Positions 16,437 to 27,268 of a stretch of DNA of 64,000 bases are shown here, piece after piece. A program made the translations under genes and the position numbers. This DNA is from Bradyrhizobium sp. 164 (lineage in GTDB: Bacteria > Pseudomonadota > Alphaproteobacteria > Rhizobiales > Xanthobacteraceae): contig NZ_JADPKA010000066.1 in assembly GCF_023073715.1 (NCBI RefSeq), forward strand, positions 124,001 to 188,000, given 5' to 3'. The first letter of the stretch is position 1. Each line of letters starts with the position of its first letter. The notes beneath the pieces are model-generated. The model did no database searches and was not told the DNA's origin. It was given only the letters and a program-made list of their open reading frames with translations.

Positions 16437-16832
16437 TTAATATGGCTGGGAATAGTAGCGCGGACCGTAATAAGGACCGCCGCCGTAATAACCCGGGCCG
16501 CCGTAGTAAGGACGCGGGCCATAATAATAGCGGTTCTCATAGTATTCGCGGCGTTGGCTCTCGGCGATTGCTCCTCCGATCAGGCCTGCCGCGGCGCCCA
16601 TGAAGGCGAGGCCCGCTGCGTTCGGGCCGCGCCGGTAATAGCGATGACGGCGAGCGGCGCTGAAATCGGTGGCGCCCGACACGGCCTGGCCAGCGACGTC
16701 TGCCCTGGCGGATGGTGTCCCGGGCGAAGCGGCCACGGAGGGCGAGGCGGAGACTGCGATCAGGGCGAGACTTGCGAACGCGGCGACGAGCGTGCTGCGG
16801 CCGGCCGCGGGAATCATGGGTCTAATGCTCAT
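16437..16832 (-). CDS. secreted Gly/Tyr-rich protein
   Basis: A 131-residue protein with an N-terminal signal (SLALIAVSASPSVA, cleavage near residue 35). A short Gly/Ala hydrophobic stretch follows (AAGLAFMGAAAGLIGGAIAE), which may be a glycine-zipper membrane motif. The tail is made of Tyr, Gly and Pro (YYYGPRPYYGGPGYYGGG). Probably a cell-envelope protein; the function is unknown. Confidence 0.7.
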   Translation of the reverse strand: MSIRPMIPAAGRSTLVAAFASLALIAVSASPSVAASPGTPSARADVAGQAVSGATDFSAARRHRYYRRGPNAAGLAFMGAAAGLIGGAIAESQRREYYENRYYYGPRPYYGGPGYYGGGPYYGPRYYSQPY

Positions 16833-17122
16833 TTGACGTTCCTCTGTTCTCGCCCAAAGAGCCCATCAGCAAACGACACGTAACGCGCAAACCACTGAAA
16901 TGGTTTCCTGATCGCGGCGATCTGCCACGCTTTGAACGATTGTAAACCGAACGACTAGGTCCAGCTTGAACCATCCAACCTGAGCGGATAATGAACAGCC
17001 GCGCCGTTTTTCGGTCGCCGTAAGCGTTTGACGTGAACCAACGCATCAACCGACGCCGTCGGGATCGATGCCATTTAAGGGTTCAACGTGATCGACGCGT
17101 CCTTTTCCTTGAAAGAAATCAG

Positions 17123-17380
17123 ATGATTGCGGTTCGCAAACTGCCGGCGCGCTATGCGCCGATCGTAATGCCCTTTGTGCTGTCCGTCCTCATGACCGCG
17201 GTGGTGTCGGTCATTTCGACGCTGCGGAGCCTCGGCGCAACGCCGGCGTTCCTGGCAACCTGGCCCGGCGCCTGGGCGCTGTCATGGCTCGTCGCGTTTC
17301 CGACGCTGCTCGTGGTGCTGCCACTGGTCCGCCGGATCGTAGCCTGCCTCGTCGCCTCGCCACCTCGACAAGGCCAATAG
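17123..17380 (+). CDS. DUF2798 family membrane protein
   Basis: From the ATG at 17123 the product has 85 residues with two membrane segments (PIVMPFVLSVLMTAVVSVIS and WALSWLVAFPTLLVVLPLV) and a conserved loop TWPGAW between them. The pattern fits DUF2798 proteins. A GTG 90 bases upstream would add only basic low-complexity sequence. It converges on the ClC gene, two bases apart. Confidence 0.65.
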   Translation: MIAVRKLPARYAPIVMPFVLSVLMTAVVSVISTLRSLGATPAFLATWPGAWALSWLVAFPTLLVVLPLVRRIVACLVASPPRQGQ

Positions 17381-17381
17381 A

Positions 17382-19169
17382 CTACGACAGCGCCCCCAAA
17401 ACCCCGCGCGTCGCCTTGTCGATTTCCTCGACATAGCGGCGACGGGCAAAGGTCTCGGTGAGGAAGCCGACCACCTTGCGGCTGTCGGTGGAATCAACCA
17501 CCGCCAGCATCTCGGCTTCCGCCTCGTCGAACACCGCCATCGCCGACTTCACGTTCATTTCCGGGATCAGCACGATATCGGTCAGGCGCGCCAGCTCGAC
17601 CACCTGGATGTCGTCGGCGATGGTGTCGAGGTCGTTGGAGAACAGGTCTGGCAGCATGACCAGGCCGACATATTCGTCGGCATTGTTGACGACGACGATT
17701 CCGGGCCGCGACCCCAGCGCGAATTCGCGGCGCACGGCCGCGATCGTCGTGGTCGACGGCACCTTGCCGACGTCTGAACGCATCAAGCGCTCGACGGTGA
17801 GGTTGCGCAGCCAGCCGACGTCGTTGGCGCTGCGGATGGTCTCGCCACGCAGATGCAGGCGCCAGGTCGAGAAGGAATGGCCGAACATGAAGCGGACGCA
17901 GATTGAGGTGACGATGCAGCCGGCCAGCACCACGGCGGTGACGTCGACATTGCGGGTCATCTCCAGCACCAGGAACGACATCGTCAAGGGACCGCCGACG
18001 ATGGCGACGCCGAGCGTCGCCATGCCGGTCAGCATCGCGACCAGCGGATCGATCACGAAGTTCGGACTGATCAAGAGCAGCACCGCGGCAAAAAACTTGC
18101 CGATCAAGCTGCCGACGAACAGCGAGGCGAAGAACAGGCCGCCACGGAAGCCCGAGGCGAGCGAGATCAGGCAGGCCGTCACCTTCAGGGCGATGATCAG
18201 TGCGATCAGGCCGATCGTCATGTCATGAAAGAGATCGAGCACCATGGCGCCGTGGCCGGCTGCGAGCACCTGCGGCGTGACAATCGCGAAGCCGCCGACG
18301 ATGAGGCCGCCGATCACCGGACGCAGCCAGACCGGCATCCAGGCGAACAGGCGCTCGAACGTCGGCGAGGAGCGCATCACGGCGATGCCGACGCCGCTGG
18401 TGACGAGCGCAAGTCCGATCAGGGCGAGGTATTGCTCGACGCCGACGGCGCTGACTTTCGGTATCTCCAGCGAGTACGGCGCGCCCCCCAGCCATTGCGC
18501 GGTGAGGGCGCCGGCGAGCGAGGCCGCCAGGATCGGAGCGGCGCTACCGACCGAATACACGCCGACGATCAGCTCGCAGGCGTAGAAGGCGCCGGTGATC
18601 GGCGCGCCGAACGCCGCCGCGATTGCAGCGGCAGCGCCGCAACCGACCATCAGGCGCAGATCGTTGCGGCGGAGATTGAAGAACTTGCCGAGCAGCGAGG
18701 CGATGCCGGAGCCGATCTGGGTATAGCCGGCTTCGAGGCCGACCGAGGCGCCGCAGCCGTTGGAGATCAGGGTCTGGCTCGACACCACCAAGCTGTCCCG
18801 CATCGACAGATTACCGCCGCGCAGTGCGTTTGCCTCGATCGGGTCGACCGCATTCGAGATCTTCATGCGCCGCCGCGACCATTCCATGATGCCGAGCGCG
18901 AACCCGCCGAGTGCAGGCGCGATCAGCGCCGCCCAGGGACTGACGCTCGCATTGGACGAGAGGCGGACATCGACAGGGATGCCGTAGATCACGACGTGCG
19001 CGATCTGGGCGATCTCGGCCATCAGCGTCACGATCGCGCCCGCGAGCGTGCCGATCACCAGCGCGAGCGGGATCAGGTAGAACTCGTTGCTGCGCAGCAG
19101 GGCACGCAGCCGAACCATGGTACGGTTCGTCCCCTTGCGATCGACGAGATGTCTGATCCGCACGAACAC
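17382..19169 (-). CDS. ClC-type chloride channel/antiporter with CBS domains
   Basis: The 595-residue protein has an 18-helix ClC core. GASVGLEAGYTQIGSGIAS holds the gating Glu in a variant of the usual GREGP motif (Leu for Arg, and Ala-Gly where Gly-Pro is usual). GCGAAAAIAAAFGAPITGAF and SGFRGGLFFASLFVGSLIG follow. After about residue 440 come two CBS-like repeats (MRSDVGKVPSTTTIAAVRRE and IPEMNVKSAMAVFDEAEAE) that usually bind nucleotides. A likely alternative start is the Met at residue 18. It moves chloride or another anion across the inner membrane. Confidence 0.85.
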   Translation of the reverse strand: MFVRIRHLVDRKGTNRTMVRLRALLRSNEFYLIPLALVIGTLAGAIVTLMAEIAQIAHVVIYGIPVDVRLSSNASVSPWAALIAPALGGFALGIMEWSRRRMKISNAVDPIEANALRGGNLSMRDSLVVSSQTLISNGCGASVGLEAGYTQIGSGIASLLGKFFNLRRNDLRLMVGCGAAAAIAAAFGAPITGAFYACELIVGVYSVGSAAPILAASLAGALTAQWLGGAPYSLEIPKVSAVGVEQYLALIGLALVTSGVGIAVMRSSPTFERLFAWMPVWLRPVIGGLIVGGFAIVTPQVLAAGHGAMVLDLFHDMTIGLIALIIALKVTACLISLASGFRGGLFFASLFVGSLIGKFFAAVLLLISPNFVIDPLVAMLTGMATLGVAIVGGPLTMSFLVLEMTRNVDVTAVVLAGCIVTSICVRFMFGHSFSTWRLHLRGETIRSANDVGWLRNLTVERLMRSDVGKVPSTTTIAAVRREFALGSRPGIVVVNNADEYVGLVMLPDLFSNDLDTIADDIQVVELARLTDIVLIPEMNVKSAMAVFDEAEAEMLAVVDSTDSRKVVGFLTETFARRRYVEEIDKATRGVLGALS

Positions 19170-19181
19170 TTTCTGCCCGCC

Positions 19182-19835
19182 CTACCCTTCCGACAGGCCG
19201 TAGCCTGCCATGCGCTGGCGGACCCGTTCGATCTCGGCGCTCGGCAGCAGCGGCGGTTGTCCGATCTGGAGACAGCCGTGATATTGCCGCGCCAGTGTCT
19301 CGACCTCGACGGCGAGCCACATCGCCTTGTCCAGCGTCTTGCCGATCGCGATCATTCCGTGATGGTCGAGCAGGCAGGCAAGCCGGCCCTCCAGCGCCCG
19401 CACCGCATGTTCGGACAGCTCCACGGTGCCGAAAGTGGCATAGGGCGCGCAGCGGATGCTGTCGCCACCGGCGGCCGCGATCATGTAGTGCACCGGCGGG
19501 ATCTCCATGCCCATGATCGCCAGGATGGTGCAATAGGTCGGATGGGCGTGCACGACGGCGTTGACGTCGGGCCGGGACTTCAGGATGTCGCGATGGAAGC
19601 GCCACTCGCTGGACGGCTTCTGCCCAGGAGCATGCGAGCCGTCCATCGCCATGAACACGATCTGGTCCGGCGTCATAGCGTCATAGGGCACGCTGGTCGG
19701 GGTGACCAGAAGCCCATCCACATGCCGGATGCTGATATTACCCGAGGTGCCCTGGTTGATACCGAGCGCATTCATGCGGCGGCAGGCGTCGATGATGGCC
19801 TGTCTCTTGGCGAGCTCGTCCGCTGTCATCGACAT
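19182..19835 (-). CDS. class II aldolase/adducin family protein
   Basis: A 217-residue protein of the L-fuculose-phosphate aldolase type. It shows QGTSGNISIRH for phosphate binding, AVVHAHPTYCTILAI with two zinc-binding His, and ACLLDHHGMIAIG with the third. It should cleave or form a C-C bond in a phosphorylated sugar in the cytoplasm. The ClC gene follows on the same strand 12 bases downstream. The substrate cannot be fixed from sequence. Confidence 0.8.
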   Translation of the reverse strand: MSMTADELAKRQAIIDACRRMNALGINQGTSGNISIRHVDGLLVTPTSVPYDAMTPDQIVFMAMDGSHAPGQKPSSEWRFHRDILKSRPDVNAVVHAHPTYCTILAIMGMEIPPVHYMIAAAGGDSIRCAPYATFGTVELSEHAVRALEGRLACLLDHHGMIAIGKTLDKAMWLAVEVETLARQYHGCLQIGQPPLLPSAEIERVRQRMAGYGLSEG

Positions 19836-20409
19836 CTCGATTTCTTCTCGGCTTCTTGGCGGTTTGTCGGCGATGGGCGTTTGCTAGACCGGAAGTACGT
19901 CAAAGCAATAAGGCAGCGCAAGAGAAAGCGACCCGGACCGGCCCATGTCTTGCCGGCACGGCCGCAACGTCTGGAAATACATCGCAAAATCAAAGAATTA
20001 GCAGATTGTCGCAGTCTCACCGAACGCCCGGCTGGCTGCTGCAATCCCGTCGTCGCGAATGGAGCCGGGCGGCCTGCGAGCAGCATGCCGAGCATGCGCG
20101 AGCGCACGGCATCTGCGGTGCGCTCGAGGATGCGGGCGATCAGATGAGCGGAGGCGAAGCACAGCAGCAGAAGCAGGCCCGAGAGCACGACCACGATGAT
20201 GATCGCGAGCTTCGCAGCATCACGAAGGCGGACAGGGAGATGTCAATCGTTGGCGTCTCTTCCAGCCCGGCTTCTTCAAGTACCGAGCCATAACAAAAGT
20301 TAACCCGCGTGCTCTGTAAAACGATCGGGCAGCTCGATCGGACAGCAACCATTCTGCACGATTGCCGTTTCACTCAGCATCGACACACGAATAGAAGCAG
20401 CCGCGACAA
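19836..20409. other. gap of about 570 bases, one weak membrane reading frame
   Basis: The only frame of note runs 20194 to 19826 on the minus strand. It begins GTG and starts MVVLSGLLLLLCFASAHLIA, RILERTADAVRSRML, which looks like one membrane helix plus an amphipathic helix. The second half is arginine-rich and unconvincing. Its stop overlaps the start of the aldolase. I leave it uncalled. Nothing else was seen. Confidence 0.3.
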
Positions 20410-21357
20410 TTGCACGAGCACCGTTCCACAATTGACCCGCACGATCCCGTTGCCTGCAGTCACTGGGCGCTTCGATTAGGGACAAACGTCAGAGAGCTCA
20501 AGGCTGCCATTCATCAATTCGGTAGCGCTGCGGATGCGGTGGCCTATGGTCTTCAGCAATGGAGGCACAGCGCATCGCGTGGCCATTGGCAAGCCCGCAG
20601 CGGCGCGCCGCAGGTCGGTATTCTCTCCGATTCCATGGTCACGCGCGGCGAGCAACTCGCCTCGGTCGCCTTGATCTGCGTCAACGCCGTCGGGCTCGTC
20701 GCGGGCGCGGTGCCACGGATCCTTCCGGCAGCGCCCGAAGCAGACATCGATGCTTACCTCGACGGCCTCGACGGCATTTTCATCGGCGGCGGACAGACCA
20801 ACGTCCATCCCTCCCGGTATGGGCAAATGGCCGACGAGGCGCGCGACGGTCCGTTCGATGAATTCCGCGACGAGATTGCGCTTCGCCTGATCCCGCGTGC
20901 ATTGGCGCGGGGCATCCCCGCTCTTTTCATCTGCCGCGGAATGCAGGAGCTGAACGTTGCTCTCGGCGGCACGCTGGCAAAGGAGCCGGACGATATGCCC
21001 GAGGACCAGCGTCATGGCACGCCCGAGGCGGACAATGAGGATGCGCGCTATCGGTTGCGGCAGAAGGTGACGCTGCGTAAGGGTGGCGTCCTGCAGCAGA
21101 TCTGTAGCGCAGAGGCCATTCCGGTGAATTCGCTGCATAGTTTCTTGATCGCCGATCTGGCCCCGGGCCTCGTCGCGGAAGCGGTGGCCGAGGACGGCTC
21201 GATCGAGGCCGTCAGCGTCAAGGGCGCGAGCGCGTTTGCGCTCGGCACACTCTTTCATCCGGACTATTGGGCCAGCACGGATCATGCCTCGGCCCGCATC
21301 CTCTCGGCGTTCGGAGACGCGGTTCGCAAGCATGCCAAGCCGCAAGGGGCAGCGTAG
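20410..21357 (+). CDS. gamma-glutamyl-gamma-aminobutyrate hydrolase-like protein
   Basis: A class I glutamine-amidotransferase-like fold of the PuuD/peptidase C26 group. It shows PQVGILSD at the first strand, GIFIGGGQTNVHPSRYG, the nucleophile elbow ALFICRGMQELNVALGG with the active Cys, and GTLFHPDYW at the end. The usual HPE is HPD here, so the acidic member of the triad is replaced. The first 60 residues have no family match, so the true start is probably a later non-ATG codon near 20530. It is followed after 3 bases by a GCS2-type ligase, which suggests a linked gamma-glutamyl pathway. Confidence 0.75.
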   Translation: MHEHRSTIDPHDPVACSHWALRLGTNVRELKAAIHQFGSAADAVAYGLQQWRHSASRGHWQARSGAPQVGILSDSMVTRGEQLASVALICVNAVGLVAGAVPRILPAAPEADIDAYLDGLDGIFIGGGQTNVHPSRYGQMADEARDGPFDEFRDEIALRLIPRALARGIPALFICRGMQELNVALGGTLAKEPDDMPEDQRHGTPEADNEDARYRLRQKVTLRKGGVLQQICSAEAIPVNSLHSFLIADLAPGLVAEAVAEDGSIEAVSVKGASAFALGTLFHPDYWASTDHASARILSAFGDAVRKHAKPQGAA

Positions 21358-21360
21358 GCC

Positions 21361-22548
21361 ATGCACCGTTACCGCTTCGGCATCGAGGAAGAGTATTTTC
21401 TGGTCAATCGGCAATCGGCGGCGCCTAGATCCGAGCTGCCCAAGCCCTATATGGCGGCGGCCCAGAAGCGCCTCGGCGAACGGCTGACCACCGAAATCCT
21501 GCAATCGCAGATCGAGGTGGCGACGCCGCCGCTGGCGTCTTCGGCCGATGCGATCGCCGAGCTCACGCGCTACCGCTCGGTTCTCGCCGAGGTCGGCAAG
21601 GACCACGGGGTCGGCATCATTGCCGCGGGGACGCATCCACTGGCTCAACCGCAGCAGCAGCGCATGACGCGCAAGCGCCGCTACAGCAAGGTCATCAACG
21701 ATCTCGGAATGGTCGGCCTCGGCAATCCTATCAGCGGCCTGCACGTTCACGTCGAGGTGCCTGAGCCGGACCAGCGCGTCGAGATCATGCACCGCCTGGT
21801 GCCGTTCCTGCCGCTGCTGCTGGCGCTCTCGACCTCGTCGCCGTTCTGGTGCGGCTGTCCAACGGGACTGCTGGGCTACCGCAATGCCGCAAACGATGCC
21901 CTGCCCCGGACCGGTTTCCCGGAGATGTTTCGCAACCTCGCCGAATACGAGACCTATGTGAAGACATTGGTCGACGCGGGCATCGTCCCCAATGCCACCT
22001 ATGTCTGGTGGGCGCTGCGGCCGTCGCTTCAGCATCCGACCCTGGAGCTGCGCATCACCGACTGTTGCACGGCAATTGCAGACTCGGTAGCAATCGCAGC
22101 CCTGTTTCGCGCGCTGGTCCGGCGTGTCGTGCACCATCCCGATCTGAATGCCACCTATTCGCCTGTGCACCGCGCGCTGATCGAGGAAAACCGCTGGCGA
22201 GCCCAGCGCTATGGAACCGACGGCACATATATCGATCTGGCGTCCTTTGAGCCGATCTCATTCAGGAGCTGGCTCGAGGCGGTGATTGCCATGCTGGCGC
22301 CCGACATCGCGCATCTCGGCATCGAAGGCGATATCCAGCATTTGAAGATGATCCCGAAGCGCGGCACTTCGGCGCATCTTCAGCTCGAATATTTCCGTAG
22401 TTTGCGGAAATTCGGTCGCTCGCCGCGGGAGGCCATTGCCGACGTGACGAAATGGCTGCGGACTTCGACCGAGGCCGGCGACTTCACGGCGCGCGGCAGT
22501 GAGCCGAAGGGCACGCCGGTGCGGCAGCCTCTGGCGCATCTCGTCTGA
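21361..22548 (+). CDS. YbdK-type carboxylate-amine ligase (GCS2 family)
   Basis: The 395-residue protein begins YRFGIEEEYFLVN, the nucleotide-binding start of glutamate-cysteine ligase family 2. It continues with SGLHVHVEVPEPDQRVEIMH, STSSPFWCGCPTGLLGYRN and LELRITDCC. It should form a gamma-glutamyl amide bond using ATP; weak glutamate-cysteine ligase activity is known for this group. Its pairing with a gamma-glutamyl hydrolase-like gene suggests a make-and-break pair for an unknown gamma-glutamyl compound. Confidence 0.85.
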   Translation: MHRYRFGIEEEYFLVNRQSAAPRSELPKPYMAAAQKRLGERLTTEILQSQIEVATPPLASSADAIAELTRYRSVLAEVGKDHGVGIIAAGTHPLAQPQQQRMTRKRRYSKVINDLGMVGLGNPISGLHVHVEVPEPDQRVEIMHRLVPFLPLLLALSTSSPFWCGCPTGLLGYRNAANDALPRTGFPEMFRNLAEYETYVKTLVDAGIVPNATYVWWALRPSLQHPTLELRITDCCTAIADSVAIAALFRALVRRVVHHPDLNATYSPVHRALIEENRWRAQRYGTDGTYIDLASFEPISFRSWLEAVIAMLAPDIAHLGIEGDIQHLKMIPKRGTSAHLQLEYFRSLRKFGRSPREAIADVTKWLRTSTEAGDFTARGSEPKGTPVRQPLAHLV

Positions 22549-22635
22549 CATCCCCCGAGCGCGGCCGCATGGAACGACGTTTCGGCAGCCGACTTAGCTC
22601 AGCATAACCGCAATGGACATCGGTGGAGACTAACT

Positions 22636-22842
22636 ATGAGCGACAGCGGAGTTAGCATGCTGCTGGGTCACGCCTCGGCCCAGATGCTTTGGCTCTGGTT
22701 CATCGGCGCGTTCGTGCTCGGCGGCGTCCTCGTCTACGGAGTGATGAAGGCCGGCCGCCTGCGCCGCAGCGAGCGTGCGCGGCTCGATCGCGCGACCGAA
22801 GAGCGACAGCGCCAGGAAGACCCCTATAAGCGCCCGACCTGA
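22636..22842 (+). CDS. small single-pass membrane protein
   Basis: A 68-residue protein with one membrane helix (LWLWFIGAFVLGGVLVYGVM) and a highly charged cytoplasmic tail (RRSERARLDRATEERQRQED). A ribosome site (GGAGACTAACT) precedes the ATG. Function unknown; it stands alone between the ligase and the ferritin-like gene. Confidence 0.65.
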   Translation: MSDSGVSMLLGHASAQMLWLWFIGAFVLGGVLVYGVMKAGRLRRSERARLDRATEERQRQEDPYKRPT

Positions 22843-22956
22843 GCGATCGCCACGAACCCCGGTTGCCAGTTTGGAACTTTCGTTCTCGAAAGGGTTTTGA
22901 TCGCCTGAGGATTGAGGAAGGCGACGCCTTCCCGTGTCACCTCAAGAGGAGGACGT

Positions 22957-23523
22957 ATGGCTAAACGAGCGAAGAAACGCACAACCAAGAAGACCGCGGC
23001 GCGGCGACCGCGTCAGGCGCCGAAGATGCTCAGCGACCTGTTCCTGGAGACGCTGAAGGACATCTATTTCGCCGAGAACAAGATCATCAAGACGCTGCCC
23101 AAAATGGCAAAGGCCGCAAACTCGAAGGAGCTTGCGGCGGCGTTCAACAAGCATCTGCGCGAGACCCAGGGCCAGGTCAAACGTCTCGACCAAGTCTTCA
23201 AAATGCTGGGCAAGCCGGCGCGCGGCAAGCCCTGCGAGGCCATCAACGGCATCGCGGACGAGGGCGCCGAAATCATGAAAGAGTTCAAGAACGCCCCCGC
23301 CCTCGATGCGGGCCTGCTCGCCTCGGCACAGGCGGTCGAACATTACGAAATCTCCCGCTACGGCACGCTGCGGACCTGGGCCGAGGAGCTCGGCATGCAG
23401 GATGCGGCAAGGCTGCTTCAGGAGACCTTGGACGAGGAAGAGGCGACCGACCGCGCGCTGACCGAGCTCGCCACCTCCGTGATCAACCTCGAAGCGGAAG
23501 AGGAGTACCGCGCAGCGGCCTGA
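22957..23523 (+). CDS. ferritin-like DUF892 (YciE/YciF) protein
   Basis: The 188-residue protein starts with a lysine-rich tail (MAKRAKKRTTKKTAARRPRQ). A four-helix ferritin-like bundle follows, with LKDIYFAENKIIKTLPKMAK, HLRETQGQVKRLDQVF, QAVEHYEISRYGTLRTWA and LDEEEATDRALTELA. The Glu and His residues in these helices fit a di-metal site. Proteins of this family are stress-induced. AAGAGGAGGAC precedes the ATG, and an intrinsic terminator follows. Confidence 0.85.
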   Translation: MAKRAKKRTTKKTAARRPRQAPKMLSDLFLETLKDIYFAENKIIKTLPKMAKAANSKELAAAFNKHLRETQGQVKRLDQVFKMLGKPARGKPCEAINGIADEGAEIMKEFKNAPALDAGLLASAQAVEHYEISRYGTLRTWAEELGMQDAARLLQETLDEEEATDRALTELATSVINLEAEEEYRAAA

Positions 23524-23545
23524 CGCCGTGCGTGGCCGATAACGG

Positions 23546-23573
23546 AACGCCGCGGTGCGAGCCGCGGCGTTTT
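23546..23573 (+). terminator. intrinsic terminator of the ferritin-like gene
   Basis: A 10-base stem (AACGCCGCGG at 23546-23555, CCGCGGCGTT at 23562-23571) with a 6-base loop, followed by TT, CC and TTTT. Confidence 0.8.
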
Positions 23574-23676
23574 CCTTTTCTGGATCGCAGGATCCGCATG
23601 GCACGTCCGCGCCGGCGGGCTGGAATTCTGGGGAACCAGTCCCATATGCAGCCTTTCCCATCGCCGAGTCCGCATC

Positions 23677-24060
23677 ATGCAACCCAAAAATCCCCTCGAC
23701 TGGATGCTGTCCGAAGCCCTGGACTCGCTGACCCGCGCCGAACGGCTGCGGCAGCAGTTCGGCCGCCAGGAAGTTTGCTGGGAGCCACCGATCGACGTGC
23801 TCGAAACCGAGCATGAGCTCCTGATCCTGATCGCGCTTCCCGGCGTCAATCCGAGCAATGTCGAGACGGCGATCCATGACGGCGTGCTCGTGATCTCCGG
23901 CCAGCGCACCCTTCCCCCGGAGCTTCGCAACGCCCGCATCCACCGGCTCGAGCTGCCGCAGGGCCGCTTCGAGCGGCGCATCGCGCTTCCGCTTGGCCGC
24001 TATGCCATCAGCCGCTTCGTGATGGACGGCTGCGTCGCGCTGCGCCTCGCCAAATCCTGA
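23677..24060 (+). CDS. Hsp20/alpha-crystallin family small heat-shock protein
   Basis: A 127-residue protein with an alpha-crystallin domain: PPIDVLETEHELLILIALPG at the first strands, NVETAIHDGVLVISGQRTLP and FERRIALPLGRY. The C-terminal I/V-x-I/V motif of classical Hsp20 is missing, so it may be a shortened relative. It lies 8 bases before the lon gene and is presumably in one stress operon with it. Confidence 0.8.
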   Translation: MQPKNPLDWMLSEALDSLTRAERLRQQFGRQEVCWEPPIDVLETEHELLILIALPGVNPSNVETAIHDGVLVISGQRTLPPELRNARIHRLELPQGRFERRIALPLGRYAISRFVMDGCVALRLAKS

Positions 24061-24068
24061 GATTGATC

Positions 24069-26450
<2,382 letters not shown>

Positions 26451-26455
26451 CGGTG

Positions 26456-26611
26456 ATGAGCGGATTGCTGGAAAGAGCGAAGCGATCGCAGAAAACGCAG
26501 CGGCTGCGCCAGCTGCTCGATCGCGCCATCGACCGGGTGCGCGATGCGCTGGTGGCGCCAGGACCGCGGCTTGAGCCAGTCCCGGTACGGGTGAAGCGCC
26601 GCAAGGGTTGA
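26456..26611 (+). CDS. 51-residue basic protein downstream of lon
   Basis: An open frame of 51 codons begins 5 bases after the lon stop (MSGLLERAKRSQKTQRLRQL), continues LDRAIDRVRDALVAPGP and ends RVKRRKG. It is strongly basic and mostly helical. The spacing and the terminator just beyond it make it the last gene of the Hsp20-lon operon. No family is recognised. It could be a Lon adaptor or substrate, but nothing in the sequence shows this. Confidence 0.5.
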   Translation: MSGLLERAKRSQKTQRLRQLLDRAIDRVRDALVAPGPRLEPVPVRVKRRKG

Positions 26612-26647
26612 GCCCTCCGTCTCAAGCCCTCGCGGCAGCCCCAAATA

Positions 26648-26676
26648 AAAGGCCCCCTCCGATCGAGGGGGCCTTT
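26648..26676. terminator. bidirectional intrinsic terminator
   Basis: A 12-base perfect stem (AAAGGCCCCCTC at 26648-26659, GAGGGGGCCTTT at 26665-26676) with a five-base loop. AAATAAAA on the left gives a T-tract for the minus-strand HU gene, and the TTT on the right serves the lon operon. Confidence 0.85.
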
Positions 26677-26682
26677 GCGTTG

Positions 26683-26985
26683 TCAGGCCACGGCGTCCTT
26701 GGCAGCCTTGACCGGGCGGGCGCGGACGATCTTTCGGGCCGGCTTGGCCTTGAACATCATCTCTTCACCCGTGAACGGGTTGGTACCCTTGCGCGCCTTG
26801 GTCGCGGGCTTCTTGATGACCACGAACTTGGCGAAGCCCGGCACCAGGAACAGGCCGTTCTTTTTGAGCTCCTTGTGACCGACGTCGGTCAGCGTCTCCA
26901 TCACGCTCTTGACGTCACGCTTGGAAAGCTCGGTGGCGGTCGCAATCTTTTCGATCAGCTGCGATTTCGACATTTGGGTTGGCAT
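26683..26985 (-). CDS. HU family DNA-binding protein
   Basis: A 100-residue HU-type protein: SKSQLIEKIATATELSKRDV, then VMETLTDVGHKELKKNG, then a DNA-binding arm with KARKGTNPFTGEEMMFKAKP. A basic C-terminal tail (ARKIVRARPVKAAKDAVA) extends slightly past classical HU. It bends and compacts DNA as a dimer. The Met at residue 5 is a possible alternative start. Confidence 0.88.
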   Translation of the reverse strand: MPTQMSKSQLIEKIATATELSKRDVKSVMETLTDVGHKELKKNGLFLVPGFAKFVVIKKPATKARKGTNPFTGEEMMFKAKPARKIVRARPVKAAKDAVA

Positions 26986-27216
26986 CGTGTCTCCTCTGAT
27001 TCGTTGCCGGTTGCATATTAGACCAACCGGCGAAGGCCTATAGCCTTCTGCACAGTTTTGTCGCGGTTTTTACGGGCTTTTTTGGCCCTCTGTGACAAAA
27101 AACCCTGCATTTTAGCTGCTTCCGGAGCGAAAGGAGCCTCAGGCAGCGCTTTTTGCCTTGTTTCAAAGGCCCGCAAGCCACCTTGCTAAAGCTGATTCGA
27201 TGCTTTCGACAAGCGA

Positions 27217-27245
27217 CGACCGGCCTCTTTGCCGGAGGCCGGTCG
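27217..27245. other. strong hairpin downstream of the thiolase gene
   Basis: An 11-base perfect stem (CGACCGGCCTC at 27217-27227, GAGGCCGGTCG at 27235-27245) with a seven-base loop, 24 bases beyond the thiolase stop. No T-tract follows on the minus strand, so it is not a classical terminator; it may protect the mRNA 3' end. Confidence 0.5.
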
Positions 27246-27268
27246 CGATTCACCCTGAAATATAAGGG

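Noticed and set aside
18225..20147. Plus-strand frame of 640 codons opposite ClC and aldolase
   Set aside because: It spans two real minus-strand genes and the gap and shows no fold or motif.
27038..27253. 71-codon Arg/Lys/Cys-rich minus-strand frame upstream of the HU gene
   Set aside because: No ribosome site or recognisable pattern; probably chance in an intergenic stretch.
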